56,820 nt of DNA from Amazonocrinis nigriterrae CENA67. GTDB lineage: Bacteria; Cyanobacteriota; Cyanobacteriia; Cyanobacteriales; Nostocaceae. The translations under genes were made by a program, and so were the position numbers. Shown one piece after another: positions 17,209 to 25,554 of the stretch (the stretch's first letter is position 1; every line of letters starts with the position of its first letter). Under the pieces are notes generated by a model. It did not search any database and was not told where the DNA came from. It saw only the letters and a list, made by a program, of their open reading frames with translations. Where the stretch lies: positions 153,072 through 209,891 of the forward strand of contig NZ_JAECZC010000029.1 of assembly GCF_016056305.1 (NCBI RefSeq). The letters run 5' to 3'.

Positions 17209-17493
17209 ATGCAAGCCTACAAGCTCAACGCCACAATTGACGAATCAGGTCATTTGATTATTGACGAACCTCTAAATATTGCTCCTGGGAAAGTGGAAGT
17301 CATTATTTTGCAGCCAGTTCCATCCTTGGAAAGTGCTACAGGAACTTCTGCTGAGTCACAGCCAGAAAAGCCTAAGAGACAAACAAAAATCAAAGCTTTG
17401 CAAGGCTGGTTTGAAAAAACACAACCTGCTCCTCCTGATTTTGACCCAGACCAAGCCAGATGGGAAGCTTTAAAGGAGAAACATAATCTGTGA
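17209..17493 (+). CDS. Antitoxin of a PIN-domain toxin-antitoxin pair
   Basis: A 94-aa protein with an N-terminal strand-rich MQAYKLNATIDESGHLIIDEPLNIAPGKVEVIIL, a pattern seen in cyanobacterial antitoxin-like proteins placed before PIN toxins. A charged, proline-rich tail follows, ending in a segment (about 60-94, WFEKTQPAPPDFDPDQARWE) that would be suited to binding the toxin. TAAGGAAAAC precedes the ATG. Its stop overlaps the GTG start of the PIN gene (GTGA), a typical toxin-antitoxin arrangement. It should neutralise the PIN nuclease and may repress its own operon. A decayed copy lies 45 nt upstream. Confidence 0.7.
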   Translation: MQAYKLNATIDESGHLIIDEPLNIAPGKVEVIILQPVPSLESATGTSAESQPEKPKRQTKIKALQGWFEKTQPAPPDFDPDQARWEALKEKHNL

Positions 17494-17909
17494 AAGTCCT
17501 GTTAGACAGCAATGTTATTCTAGATGTTGCTCTTGAACGACAACCTTTTTTTAGCAATAGCGAGACAGTTGTATCATTTGTTGAAAATGGGCAAATAGAA
17601 GGCTACATCTGTGCAGCTTCTTTTGGTGACATTTACTACATAATCCGTAAAGAAAAAGGTCGAAATCTAGCCCTTGAATTTTTGAGGGAAATAGTTACTT
17701 TCTGTCGTATCGCTACCGTAGACAGTACCGCAATCAATGTGGCACTAACGACTAATTTTAGAGATTTTGAAGACGTTATTCAATATAGCACTGCGGTACT
17801 CAATCACTTAGACGCTATTATTACCCGCAACCCAGCAGATTTTCCAGTTACTAGTCCTAGAATTATCACCCCTGAAGAGTTAATTCAAGAATTAACAAAC
17901 AGTCAATAA
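17490..17909 (+). CDS. PIN-domain toxin (VapC-like ribonuclease)
   Basis: A 139-aa PIN-domain protein expected to act as a Mg-dependent endoribonuclease toxin. Acidic residues of the active site are visible as Asp6 (LLDSNVILD), Asp47 (FGDIYYI), Glu94/Asp95 (DFEDVIQ) and Asp108, followed by the conserved IITRNPADF near the end. The GTG start overlaps the antitoxin stop by four bases, implying coupled translation. The group is the PIN family with a DFED-x-x-Q motif that is common in cyanobacteria; the RNA target is unknown. Confidence 0.82.
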   Translation: MKVLLDSNVILDVALERQPFFSNSETVVSFVENGQIEGYICAASFGDIYYIIRKEKGRNLALEFLREIVTFCRIATVDSTAINVALTTNFRDFEDVIQYSTAVLNHLDAIITRNPADFPVTSPRIITPEELIQELTNSQ

Positions 17910-17928
17910 ACCATAAAAGTAAATATAT

Positions 17929-18348
17929 ATGAATCCCCAATTAACCATTGCCGAAATTCAAGAAATTCAACAACTTCTCCCAGACGACACCCAAGCGCAA
18001 CAAGCATTAACTACTCTGCAACAAAACAACGGCTATCTCGAAGCTAGTTTTGATGCAGTTTGGCAGGAGAAATTCGGTAAAACAGATTTTGGCAAAGGCA
18101 AATCTCTGTTGCAACTCACCCTCGATGAAATTCGCACTGAAATCTGCGGTGATGATGGTTTACGGGGCAAAATCAAAGAATACACAAGTAATCCCAGTAG
18201 TGCTTCTTTATTCAACAGTATCATTGGCTCACTAGTCGCCGTCGCAGCAGTACATGGAATACCCATTGATGGCGCGATCGCCACTATTGTAGTATTGTAT
18301 ATCTTAAAGATTGGGATAAACGTTTTTTGCAAATATACTGAACCGTAG
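17929..18348 (+). CDS. Small protein with C-terminal two-helix membrane hairpin, function unknown
   Basis: I do not recognise the family of this 139-aa protein. Residues 1-90 are soluble and Gln/Asp/Lys-rich (LTIAEIQEIQQLLPDDTQAQ, then LLQLTLDEIRTEICGDDG). Residues 95-133 form two hydrophobic helices joined by a GIPIDG turn and ending KIGINVFCKY. The start is ATG, 20 nt after the PIN toxin, so it may belong to the same transcript. Its C-terminal hairpin resembles that of the 121-aa protein at 26672-27037 (turn MIPLDP, ending KAGTASLCADY), which lies beside a protease. That makes a role in a conflict or signalling module plausible but unproven. Confidence 0.65.
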   Translation: MNPQLTIAEIQEIQQLLPDDTQAQQALTTLQQNNGYLEASFDAVWQEKFGKTDFGKGKSLLQLTLDEIRTEICGDDGLRGKIKEYTSNPSSASLFNSIIGSLVAVAAVHGIPIDGAIATIVVLYILKIGINVFCKYTEP

Positions 18349-18352
18349 GATG

Positions 18353-18376
18353 AGCAGGGGAGCAGGGGAGCAGGGG
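18353..18376. repeat. Tandem octamer AGCAGGGG
   Basis: Three copies of AGCAGGGG directly follow the preceding stop codon. The same octamer array recurs at 35344-35385 and in reverse at about 7170. Confidence 0.8.
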
Positions 18377-18516
18377 AAGAAAAATAACAACTGACAACCT
18401 TGTCAGCATATCAGATTCATCAAAATACTAAAGAAATTTTTAAAATCATGGAAAATAATAATATTAAGTAGAGTATCACAATACTCTATTGATTTCCTCA
18501 TTTCCTCTAGGAAAAT

Positions 18517-21500
18517 ATGACTCATCCTTTCCTTGAACGCCTGCGTAGTCCAGAACTCCCGGTTATCGTCTTTGACGGTGCCATGGGAACCAACTTACAA
18601 ACGCAAAACCTCACCGCTGAAGATTTCGGCGGCCCACAGTATGAAGGTTGTAATGAATACTTAGTCCACACGAAACCCGAAGCTGTGGCTAAGGTTCACC
18701 GTGACTTTCTCGCCGCTGGTGCAGATGTCATTGAAACGGATACTTTCGGCAGTACGTCCATTGTACTGGCAGAATATGACTTGGCAGACCAAGCATATTA
18801 TCTCAGCAAGACAGCGGCGGAATTAGCAAAGCGTGTGGCGGCGGAATTTTCTACGCCAGAAAAACCCAGGTTTGTCGCGGGTTCCATCGGCCCCACAACG
18901 AAATTACCTACCTTGGGACATATTGACTTTGACACCATGAAAGCTGCTTTTGCTGAACAAGCAGAGGCGTTGTGGGATGGTGGCGTTGATTTATTTATTG
19001 TAGAGACTTGCCAAGATGTGCTGCAAATTAAAGCGGCGCTGAATGGCATTGAAGAAGTTTTTGCAAAGAAAGGCGATCGCCGTCCGCTGATGGTTTCTGT
19101 GACAATGGAAAGCATGGGTACAATGCTGGTAGGTACAGAAATCAGCGCTGTGTTAACAATTCTGGAACCTTACCCAATTGATATTCTCGGCTTGAACTGT
19201 GCCACAGGCCCAGACTTGATGAAACCGCACATCAAGTATTTGGCAGAACATTCGCCTTTCATTGTTTCTTGTATTCCTAATGCAGGTTTGCCTGAAAACG
19301 TTGGTGGTCAAGCACATTACCGCCTCACAGCGTTAGAATTACGGATGGCATTGATGCATTTTGTTGAAGATTTGGGTGTCCAAGTGATTGGGGGTTGCTG
19401 TGGGACGCGTCCAGAACATATTCAACAATTGGCAGAAATTGCTCAAGATTTAAAACCAAAGGTAAGACAGCCGAGTTTAGAACCTGCGGCAGCATCAATT
19501 TACACCACGCAACCATACGACCAAGATAATTCTTTCTTGATTGTGGGTGAACGTCTCAACGCCAGCGGTTCTAAAAAGTGCCGCGATTTGCTGAATGCCG
19601 AAGATTGGGATGGGCTGGTGTCGATGGCGAGGGCGCAAGTTAAAGAAGGCGCCCATGTGCTTGATGTCAACGTCGATTATGTGGGGCGCGATGGTGTGCG
19701 GGATATGCACGAATTAGTTTCCCGCATTGTCAATAATGTGACACTACCGTTGATGCTCGACTCCACAGAATGGGAAAAAATGGAGGCGGGTTTAAAAGTT
19801 GCTGGTGGTAAGTGTTTGCTCAACTCCACCAACTACGAAGACGGCGAACCCCGGTTTTTGAAAGTGTTGGAATTGGCGAAAAAGTACGGTGCTGGTGTCG
19901 TTATTGGTACTATCGATGAAGAAGGCATGGCGCGCACAGCCGAGAAAAAATTTGCGATCGCTCAACGCGCTTACCGTCAAGCTGTAGAATACGGCATCCC
20001 TGCAACGGAAATATTCTTTGATACTTTAGCATTACCCATTTCTACGGGGATTGAAGAAGACCGAGAAAACGGTAAAGCCACCATAGAAGCAATTCTGCGG
20101 ATTCGGCAAGAATTGCCAGGTTGTCATGTGATTTTAGGTGTATCCAATATATCCTTCGGCTTAAACCCAGCAGCGCGAATTGTGCTGAACTCGGTGTTTT
20201 TGCACGAAGCAATGGCAGTGGGAATGGATGCAGCCATAGTCAGCGCTAGCAAGATTTTACCACTTTCTAAGATTGAAGAACGCCATCAAGAAGTTTGTCG
20301 GCAATTGATTTACGATGAGCGGAAATTTGAGGGTGATGTCTGCGTTTATGACCCCTTGGCAGAACTGACTACGTTATTCCAAGGGGTGACAACCAAACGC
20401 AACAAAGGCGTGGACGAAAGTTTACCTATCGAGGAACGTCTCAAGCGTCATATCATCGACGGCGAACGCATTGGTTTAGAAGAACAGCTTCAAAAAGCTT
20501 TAGAACAATATCCACCCTTGGAGATTATTAATACTTTCCTGCTGGATGGCATGAAAGTTGTAGGTGAGTTATTTGGTTCTGGACAAATGCAACTACCTTT
20601 CGTGTTGCAGTCTGCGGAAACCATGAAAGCAGCGGTGGCGTTTTTAGAACCGTTCATGGAAAAATCGGAGACTGGTAACAATGCCAAAGGTACGTTTATC
20701 ATTGCCACAGTTAAAGGTGATGTCCACGACATTGGTAAAAACTTGGTGGATATTATCTTGTCGAATAACGGCTACAAGGTGATAAATTTGGGAATTAAGC
20801 AGCCGGTGGAAAATATTATTCAAGCTTACGAAGAACATCAAGCTGATTGTATTGCCATGAGTGGTTTGCTGGTAAAATCCACGGCTTTTATGAAAGAGAA
20901 TTTGGAGGTATTTAACGAAAAGGGAATTACCGTCCCGGTGATTTTAGGTGGTGCGGCGCTAACTCCCAAGTTTGTGAATCAAGATTGCCAAAACACTTAC
21001 AAAGGTAAAGTTGTTTATGGTAAAGATGCCTTTTCTGACTTGCATTTCATGGATAAATTAATGCCAGCCAAAGCTGCTGATAAATGGGATGATTTGCAAG
21101 GATTTTTGGATGAAGTAGCAACCCAAGAATTAGAATCTAACAATCATAAATCACAAACCCCTGCTGAAGCATCCCGACTCCCGACTCCCAACTCCCTACT
21201 CCCTGTAGATACAAAACGTTCGGACGCTGTAACTTTAGATATTCCCCGTCCCACGCCGCCTTTCTGGGGAACAAAGTTGTTACAGCCTGCTGATATTCCT
21301 TTTGAGGAAATATTCTGGTATTTGGATTTGCAAGCTTTGATTGCAGGACAATGGCAATTCCGCAAGCCAAAGGAACAATCTAAGGAAGAATATCAAGCTT
21401 TCTTGGATGAGAAGGTGTATCCGATTTTGGAAAACTGGAAGCAGCGAATTATTGAGGAGAATTTGTTGCAGCCGCAGGTGATTTATGGGTATTTTCCTTG

Positions 21501-22062
21501 TCAAGCTGAGGGGAATACTTTGTATGTTTATGATCCGAACCGCCAAGACGCCAAGGACGCAGAGGTAAGAGCAAGTTTTGAGTTTCCGCGGCAGAAGTCG
21601 GGGAAAAGGCTGTGTATTGCAGATTTCTTTGCACCGAAGGAGTCGGGAATAATTGATGTGTTCCCGATGCAGGCGGTGACTGTGGGTGATATTGCCACGG
21701 AGTTTGCCCAAAAGTTGTTTGCAGCAAATCAATACACTGACTATCTGTATTTCCACGGCTTGGCGGTGCAAGCTGCAGAGGCGTTGGCGGAGTGGACACA
21801 CGCTAGAATTCGCCTGGAGTTGGGTTTTGGTGATCAGGAACCGAATAATATTCGGGATGTGTTAGCACAGCGATATGCTGGTTCACGGTATAGTTTTGGC
21901 TATCCGGCTTGTCCGAATATTCAGGATCAGTTTAAGCAACTGGAGTTATTGGAGAGCGATCGCATTAACTTATATATGGATGAAAGTGAACAACTTTATC
22001 CAGAACAGTCAACAACGGCGATTATTGCCTATCACCCAGTAGCGAAATACTTCACCGCTTAG
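18517..22062 (+). CDS. metH: Cobalamin-dependent methionine synthase
   Basis: Transfers the methyl group of methyltetrahydrofolate to homocysteine through methylcobalamin, regenerating methionine. The 1181-aa protein has the full domain order: a homocysteine-binding domain with zinc cysteines in GLNCATG and [11 protein letters not shown], a pterin-binding domain ([15 protein letters not shown] onward), a cap domain, a B12 domain with the ligand motif DVHDIGKN (His737), and a C-terminal SAM-binding activation domain ([25 protein letters not shown]). AGGAAAATATG precedes the start. Two short segments appear to be repeat-derived insertions: an STRR at residues about 885-896, in the linker before the activation domain, and a DAKDAE segment near residue 1009. 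Confidence 0.96.
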   Translation: MTHPFLERLRSPELPVIVFDGAMGTNLQTQNLTAEDFGGPQYEGCNEYLVHTKPEAVAKVHRDFLAAGADVIETDTFGSTSIVLAEYDLADQAYYLSKTAAELAKRVAAEFSTPEKPRFVAGSIGPTTKLPTLGHIDFDTMKAAFAEQAEALWDGGVDLFIVETCQDVLQIKAALNGIEEVFAKKGDRRPLMVSVTMESMGTMLVGTEISAVLTILEPYPIDILGLNCATGPDLMKPHIKYLAEHSPFIVSCIPNAGLPENVGGQAHYRLTALELRMALMHFVEDLGVQVIGGCCGTRPEHIQQLAEIAQDLKPKVRQPSLEPAAASIYTTQPYDQDNSFLIVGERLNASGSKKCRDLLNAEDWDGLVSMARAQVKEGAHVLDVNVDYVGRDGVRDMHELVSRIVNNVTLPLMLDSTEWEKMEAGLKVAGGKCLLNSTNYEDGEPRFLKVLELAKKYGAGVVIGTIDEEGMARTAEKKFAIAQRAYRQAVEYGIPATEIFFDTLALPISTGIEEDRENGKATIEAILRIRQELPGCHVILGVSNISFGLNPAARIVLNSVFLHEAMAVGMDAAIVSASKILPLSKIEERHQEVCRQLIYDERKFEGDVCVYDPLAELTTLFQGVTTKRNKGVDESLPIEERLKRHIIDGERIGLEEQLQKALEQYPPLEIINTFLLDGMKVVGELFGSGQMQLPFVLQSAETMKAAVAFLEPFMEKSETGNNAKGTFIIATVKGDVHDIGKNLVDIILSNNGYKVINLGIKQPVENIIQAYEEHQADCIAMSGLLVKSTAFMKENLEVFNEKGITVPVILGGAALTPKFVNQDCQNTYKGKVVYGKDAFSDLHFMDKLMPAKAADKWDDLQGFLDEVATQELESNNHKSQTPAEASRLPTPNSLLPVDTKRSDAVTLDIPRPTPPFWGTKLLQPADIPFEEIFWYLDLQALIAGQWQFRKPKEQSKEEYQAFLDEKVYPILENWKQRIIEENLLQPQVIYGYFPCQAEGNTLYVYDPNRQDAKDAEVRASFEFPRQKSGKRLCIADFFAPKESGIIDVFPMQAVTVGDIATEFAQKLFAANQYTDYLYFHGLAVQAAEALAEWTHARIRLELGFGDQEPNNIRDVLAQRYAGSRYSFGYPACPNIQDQFKQLELLESDRINLYMDESEQLYPEQSTTAIIAYHPVAKYFTA
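21173..21204. repeat. Heptamer repeat inside metH
   Basis: CCCGACT, CCCGACT, CCCAACT, CCCTACT and a partial unit encode a Ser/Pro/Leu-rich stretch ([12 protein letters not shown]) in the linker between the B12 and activation domains. This is the same class of heptamer found between genes, here kept in frame. Confidence 0.75.
21541..21568. repeat. Fragment of an intergenic repeat inside metH
   Basis: The phrase GACGCCAAGGACGCAGAGG matches the intergenic repeat phrase GGACGCCAAGGACGAAGAGA at 51203 and encodes DAKDAE between YDPNRQ and [10 protein letters not shown] in the activation domain. Confidence 0.55.
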
Positions 22063-22071
22063 AATTAGTTG

Positions 22072-22097
22072 TAGAGGCGTATTACTATACGCCTCTA
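22072..22097. terminator. Stem-loop between convergent metH and the STAND gene
   Basis: TAGAGGCGTAT (22072-22082), a TACT loop and ATACGCCTCTA (22087-22097) form an 11-bp perfect stem. It sits between two convergent stop codons and could end both transcripts. The same GTAGAGGCGTA hairpin type recurs at 38626-38653, so it may also be an interspersed palindromic repeat. Confidence 0.6.
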
Positions 22098-22101
22098 TGA
22101 T

Positions 22102-24792
22102 TTAATTACTCAAGTTGCGATTTTCTAAGAAACTTGTCAAATTTTCCTTGATTGCGATCGTCTGGGGATGATTTTTTCCTAGCCGTTGTTCATAAATTTC
22201 CAAAGCTTGTAAGTACAGGGTTTCAGCTTCGCTATATCTGCCTTGGGATTCGTAGAGTCCTGCTAGATTGTTGAGGCTAGCGGCGATAACTGGGTGTTCC
22301 TCTCCTAGCAGCTTACGCCTGAGTGCCAAAGCTTGGATGTACAGTGGTTCAGCTTGGCTATATCTGTCTTGAGAATAGTAGAGGTACGCTAGGTTATTGA
22401 GGCTAGTGGCGACATCTGGGTGTTCTTCTCCTAGCAGCTTGCGTCTGAGTGCCAAAGCTTGGATGTAAAGGGGTTCGGCTTCGCTGTATCTACCTTGGGA
22501 TTGGTAGAGTAACGCTAGGTTGTTGAGGCTAGTGGCGACATCTGGGTGTTCCTCTCCTAGCAGCTTGTGTCTGAGTGCCAAAGCTTGGATATAAAGGGGT
22601 TCGGCCTCGCTGTATCTGCCTTGGGAGTAGTAGAGTCCTGCTAGGTTGTTGAGGCTAGTGGCGACAGCTGGGTGTTCTTCTGGTAGCACCTTACGCCTAA
22701 GTGCCAAAGCTTGGATGTAAAGAGGTTCAGCTTCGCTGTATCTACCTTGGGATTTGTAAAGTAACGCTAGGTTATTAAGGCTATTGGCGACAACTGGGTG
22801 TTCTTCTGGTAGCACCTTACGCCTAAGTGCCAAAGCTTGGATGTTCAGGGATTCAGCTTCGCTGTATCTGCCTTGAGATTTGTAGAGTAACGCTAGGTTG
22901 TTGAGGCTATTGGCGACAACTGGGTGTTCTTTTCCTAAGCGTTTTTTGGTAACTTCTAGACATTGCTCAAACCAAGGCGCTGCTTTGTCATACAATCCTT
23001 GACCATTGTAAAACGAAGCGTTACCGATAAATGTCCAAATTAAATCATCATCACTGACGTATTCAATGAGACGATTTGCTACTTCAGCTATATGAGGTAT
23101 TGCAGGGGAAACAGCAGTGATTTCCTCAAGGGTTGGAGTTTGAGGAATCTCCTTTGCAACTGCTACCATTACCCGACAAAGCGATCGCTTTAATTCTTCT
23201 GCTTGCTCTAAACCTGTAAGCTTATATTGGAAAAACTCGCGCACTAGCGGATGCAGTTGGTAGATTCCTTCAGCCTTTCGCTGGAGTAAATGCAAATTCA
23301 ACAACTTATCATCTCTAATTTCCTCTATTTCTTCCTCGTCTTTTTCTGGTAAACACTGTTCTACTAAATACCAAGGTATAGGGGCGGCAGCAAATATACT
23401 CAGTAAACAGCCGAGTTGCTTATCTGCATCTGCTAATTCCTGCCAACTCAATTCAAAAGCTTCTAACGTACCCCTTTGTGAAGTCATGTCAGCTTCTGGT
23501 TCAGCAAGGGCAGCTTGTTCTAGCCGCTTTTTTTGCAACCGCCGCAACATTTCTGCCAAAGTTAAATCCTGTTTTCGCGCCAGATATCGCCCCACCAACT
23601 CCAAAGCCAGAGGCAAATATCCAAGCCATCCAGCCAATTGATTTGCTACAGTTAATTCTCGCTCAATTCGCTCTGGTGTTTCTTTGAGTAAAGACTTTAA
23701 TAACTCCAACCCTACCTCTGGTTGCAGCACATCCAAGGATAGTTGTGCTATGCGTCCCAAGTGCTGACGTGTGGTAATCAAAACCTTAAATCGAGAAGAT
23801 GACGGTGGTAGGTAAATGTAGACTTGTTGGTAGTCAGTGACATCATCTAGCACCAATAGCACATCACCATCACACCAACGCGAAAAACAGTACTGTACTT
23901 GTGCGAGTAAATCTAAGTCTTCTGGTGGGTTAACGTCAAAGTGGGTTCTAGCAAACTGCACAATTTGAATCCCTACATCCCCAACTCTGACAAACAACCA
24001 GCAAATACCACCGTTGTAGGTTTCGCGGTAGGTGATTGCATATTGCAGTGCAAGTTCTGTTTTACCAACACCGCCCATTCCAGCGATCGCCGCGATCGCT
24101 ACCCGGTCATTTTGCTGTAATATCTGGTGCAGGGTTTGCAGTTCTTTTTCACGTCCGACAAACTTCACCACTCCACTTAAAGGAATGTTCTGGTAGCAGG
24201 TTGTTTGTAAAGAGGCAATTTCTATGTAGGTCGTATCAATAGAGTCATTTTGCTGCAACACTTGATGCAGAGTTTGAAGTTCGTCTTCTTGTCCAAAAAA
24301 CTTCTTCACTCCACTCAAAGAAATATTTTCGTAGTGGCTTGGTTCTACAGAAGCAATTTGTGCCATATTTTCAGATACAGCCGCAGGCTTTCTAGCTTTA
24401 GACCTTGCTGGTTGGCGGTTAGCCCACTCAATATCAAACTGTCCCAAATTTTTTTCTATATCCCTAGACCACAATTTCAACTTGAAGTACCAGTCTTCTG
24501 AACCTCGAGGATGGACGCGGATATCTTCTAGAACTCCTAAGAAATTTTGCAGTAGCCTCAAAGCTTCCCTGATTTGTTCTTTGCTTAAATTACCAGGGTA
24601 TTTATCTAGCACTGTCAATTCTTGTAAATATCTCAACTTTGTCTTGACAACTAGATCAGTCTGAGTTTGCCATGTAAAATTGGTTTCTTGGGCTTGATCA
24701 TACTCGAATTCTTGAGCAACGTAGGTGAGTATCGCTTCCAACAAACGCCTCACCCGCTTTCGCACCTCATCACCATAAGAATATCTAGGCAT
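22102..24792 (-). CDS. STAND NTPase with NB-ARC domain and kinesin-light-chain-type TPR array
   Basis: An 896-aa NLR-like protein. Residues 1-150 form an unrecognised helical N-terminal domain (starting MPRYSYGDEVRKRVRRLLEA), the place where the effector or effector-recruiting domain sits in this class. An NB-ARC NTPase follows with Walker A GMGGVGKTEL (Lys244), Walker B VLLVLDDV, and VLITTRQ plus GYLPLALELVGRYL motifs. The last 300 residues are six nearly identical 42-aa TPRs (LALRRKLLGEEHPDVATSLN type). Before the P-loop, a 46-aa segment (LSGVKKFFGQEDELQTLHQ / LSGVVKFVGREKELQTLHQ) is duplicated. Such proteins oligomerise on ligand sensing and trigger an effector. The effector here may be encoded next door at 25050-27037, which is transcribed divergently. 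Confidence 0.9.
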   Translation of the reverse strand: MPRYSYGDEVRKRVRRLLEAILTYVAQEFEYDQAQETNFTWQTQTDLVVKTKLRYLQELTVLDKYPGNLSKEQIREALRLLQNFLGVLEDIRVHPRGSEDWYFKLKLWSRDIEKNLGQFDIEWANRQPARSKARKPAAVSENMAQIASVEPSHYENISLSGVKKFFGQEDELQTLHQVLQQNDSIDTTYIEIASLQTTCYQNIPLSGVVKFVGREKELQTLHQILQQNDRVAIAAIAGMGGVGKTELALQYAITYRETYNGGICWLFVRVGDVGIQIVQFARTHFDVNPPEDLDLLAQVQYCFSRWCDGDVLLVLDDVTDYQQVYIYLPPSSSRFKVLITTRQHLGRIAQLSLDVLQPEVGLELLKSLLKETPERIERELTVANQLAGWLGYLPLALELVGRYLARKQDLTLAEMLRRLQKKRLEQAALAEPEADMTSQRGTLEAFELSWQELADADKQLGCLLSIFAAAPIPWYLVEQCLPEKDEEEIEEIRDDKLLNLHLLQRKAEGIYQLHPLVREFFQYKLTGLEQAEELKRSLCRVMVAVAKEIPQTPTLEEITAVSPAIPHIAEVANRLIEYVSDDDLIWTFIGNASFYNGQGLYDKAAPWFEQCLEVTKKRLGKEHPVVANSLNNLALLYKSQGRYSEAESLNIQALALRRKVLPEEHPVVANSLNNLALLYKSQGRYSEAEPLYIQALALRRKVLPEEHPAVATSLNNLAGLYYSQGRYSEAEPLYIQALALRHKLLGEEHPDVATSLNNLALLYQSQGRYSEAEPLYIQALALRRKLLGEEHPDVATSLNNLAYLYYSQDRYSQAEPLYIQALALRRKLLGEEHPVIAASLNNLAGLYESQGRYSEAETLYLQALEIYEQRLGKNHPQTIAIKENLTSFLENRNLSN
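22200..22945 (-). repeat. 126-bp tandem coding repeats (TPR array)
   Basis: Six units with an exact 126-bp spacing can be followed by the phrase TTGTTGAGGCTA or a close variant at about 22268, 22394, 22520, 22646, 22772 and 22898. Each encodes one 42-aa TPR. The high DNA identity between units points to recent unit duplication or gene conversion. Confidence 0.9.
24106..24361 (-). repeat. Internal tandem duplication of the pre-P-loop linker in the STAND gene
   Basis: The 24106-24221 and 24244-24361 segments are similar at DNA and protein level with a 138-nt (46-codon) spacing. Both encode I-(S/P)-LSGV-(K/V)-KF-x-G-x-E-x-ELQTLHQ-x-LQQND. Only the copy nearest the Walker A continues into the NTPase. 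Confidence 0.75.
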
Positions 24793-24815
24793 CAGTCAAG
24801 TCCAGAAACAGCCCT

Positions 24816-24862
24816 ATAAAGTTTGGGGATACCCCAATTTTTTCAACTACCCCAAACTTTAT
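24816..24862 (-). promoter_or_regulatory. Inverted repeat in the STAND gene leader
   Basis: ATAAAGTTTGGGG (24816-24828) pairs perfectly with CCCCAAACTTTAT (24850-24862). Within it, GGGGATACCCC (24825-24835) offers an alternative smaller hairpin that uses the same G run. It lies 24-70 nt upstream of the STAND start codon, so it could be an RNA attenuator or a binding site for a repressor. The remainder of 24863-25049 is AT-rich and should hold the divergent promoters. Confidence 0.5.
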
Positions 24863-25049
24863 AACCTATGTTATGTATGGATTATATTCATTTAACTTTT
24901 TTGTTGCTTTGGTGTAGCACCCCAATATTACCTTAAATTTATCAAAAGGGCTAAATATATCTATTTCTAAGTATTTTTGCTTTGAACAGTACTTTTGTAA
25001 ATCCTTAACAACTTTTGTTCCAAATAGCCTACTCAAAAGGTGAAATGAG

Positions 25050-25283
25050 ATGAATCACAAACAAATAGCAACCAAAGAGCAGGCCCGCGAAGCAAAAAAG
25101 GAAGTGCTATCTAAAATTAGCGATAGACCTGAGCTAACAGGTGTGGGCATTAATCGCTCTGGAGATGGTTATTCTGTAAAAGTTCACCTCTCTCAACCTC
25201 TACCCAAGGATGTTAATATACCATCAAGAGTGAACAATGTAGTAGTAGAAGCTGAAATTGTTGGTACAGCTTACGCTTTTTGA
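25050..25283 (+). CDS. Small beta-rich protein resembling the N-terminal domain of the adjacent protease
   Basis: A 77-aa protein with a charged helix (residues 6-25, KEQAREAKKEVLSKI) followed by a strand-rich segment LTGVGINRSGDGYSVKVHLS, a PLPKDVNIP loop and VVVEAEIVGTAYAF. The same order (hydrophobic strand, G-x-x, Y-x-(V/L)-x-(V/I)-H, loop, strand ending G-x-x-Y) occurs at residues about 66-113 of the protease encoded 222 nt downstream. The domain pattern (GVG ... V-x-L ... VP ... VGxxxA) is one I associate with N-terminal regions of bacterial trypsin-like proteins, but I cannot name it. AAAGGTGAAATG gives a clear ribosome-binding site. A terminator follows, so it can be a separate transcript. 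Confidence 0.7.
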   Translation: MNHKQIATKEQAREAKKEVLSKISDRPELTGVGINRSGDGYSVKVHLSQPLPKDVNIPSRVNNVVVEAEIVGTAYAF

Positions 25284-25326
25284 TCAAAAATCATTAAATT
25301 TTTAGAAAAAATCATAACACTAGAAT

Positions 25327-25369
25327 TGTGGATAGAAGCTTCACACACGCTCCTATCCACAGTTTTTTA
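25327..25369 (+). terminator. Rho-independent terminator after the 77-aa gene
   Basis: TGTGGATAG (25327-25335) and CTATCCACA (25353-25361) form a 9-bp stem followed by GTTTTTTAT. It lies 44 nt after the 25283 stop. Confidence 0.8.
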
Positions 25370-25439
25370 TATAAAAACACCTTTGTTTAAGATATTATAC
25401 TTAAATCACTGGTAAGGCTTTTATCAAGATATTATACCC

Positions 25440-25554
25440 AAGTAGGTAGGCAGGAATAAACCCAACTATATTACGAAATGTAAACGTATCGAAAAACCTT
25501 ATTAATGACAATTGACGGGCCTGACCAGTTAACTTTATTCGCACCGACCTACTT
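25440..25554. mobile_element. 115-bp MITE with inverted ends AAGTAGGT(A/C)GG
   Basis: The left end AAGTAGGTAGGCAGGAATAA and right end CACCGACCTACTT form inverted ends. A second copy at 32016-32188 shares the left end (AAGTAGGTAAGCAGGAATAA), internal phrases such as AAAAACCTTA and GTTAACTTTATT, and the right end GCCGACCTACTT. The protease reading frame opens inside the right part of this element. Confidence 0.75.

Noticed and set aside
21280-21801. 173-aa antisense frame within metH
   Set aside because: It is a shadow of a strongly coding region with no protein family features.
22200-22945. Regular repeats suggesting a CRISPR array
   Set aside because: The 126-bp spacing is all repeat without unique spacers, and it encodes TPR units in one continuous frame.
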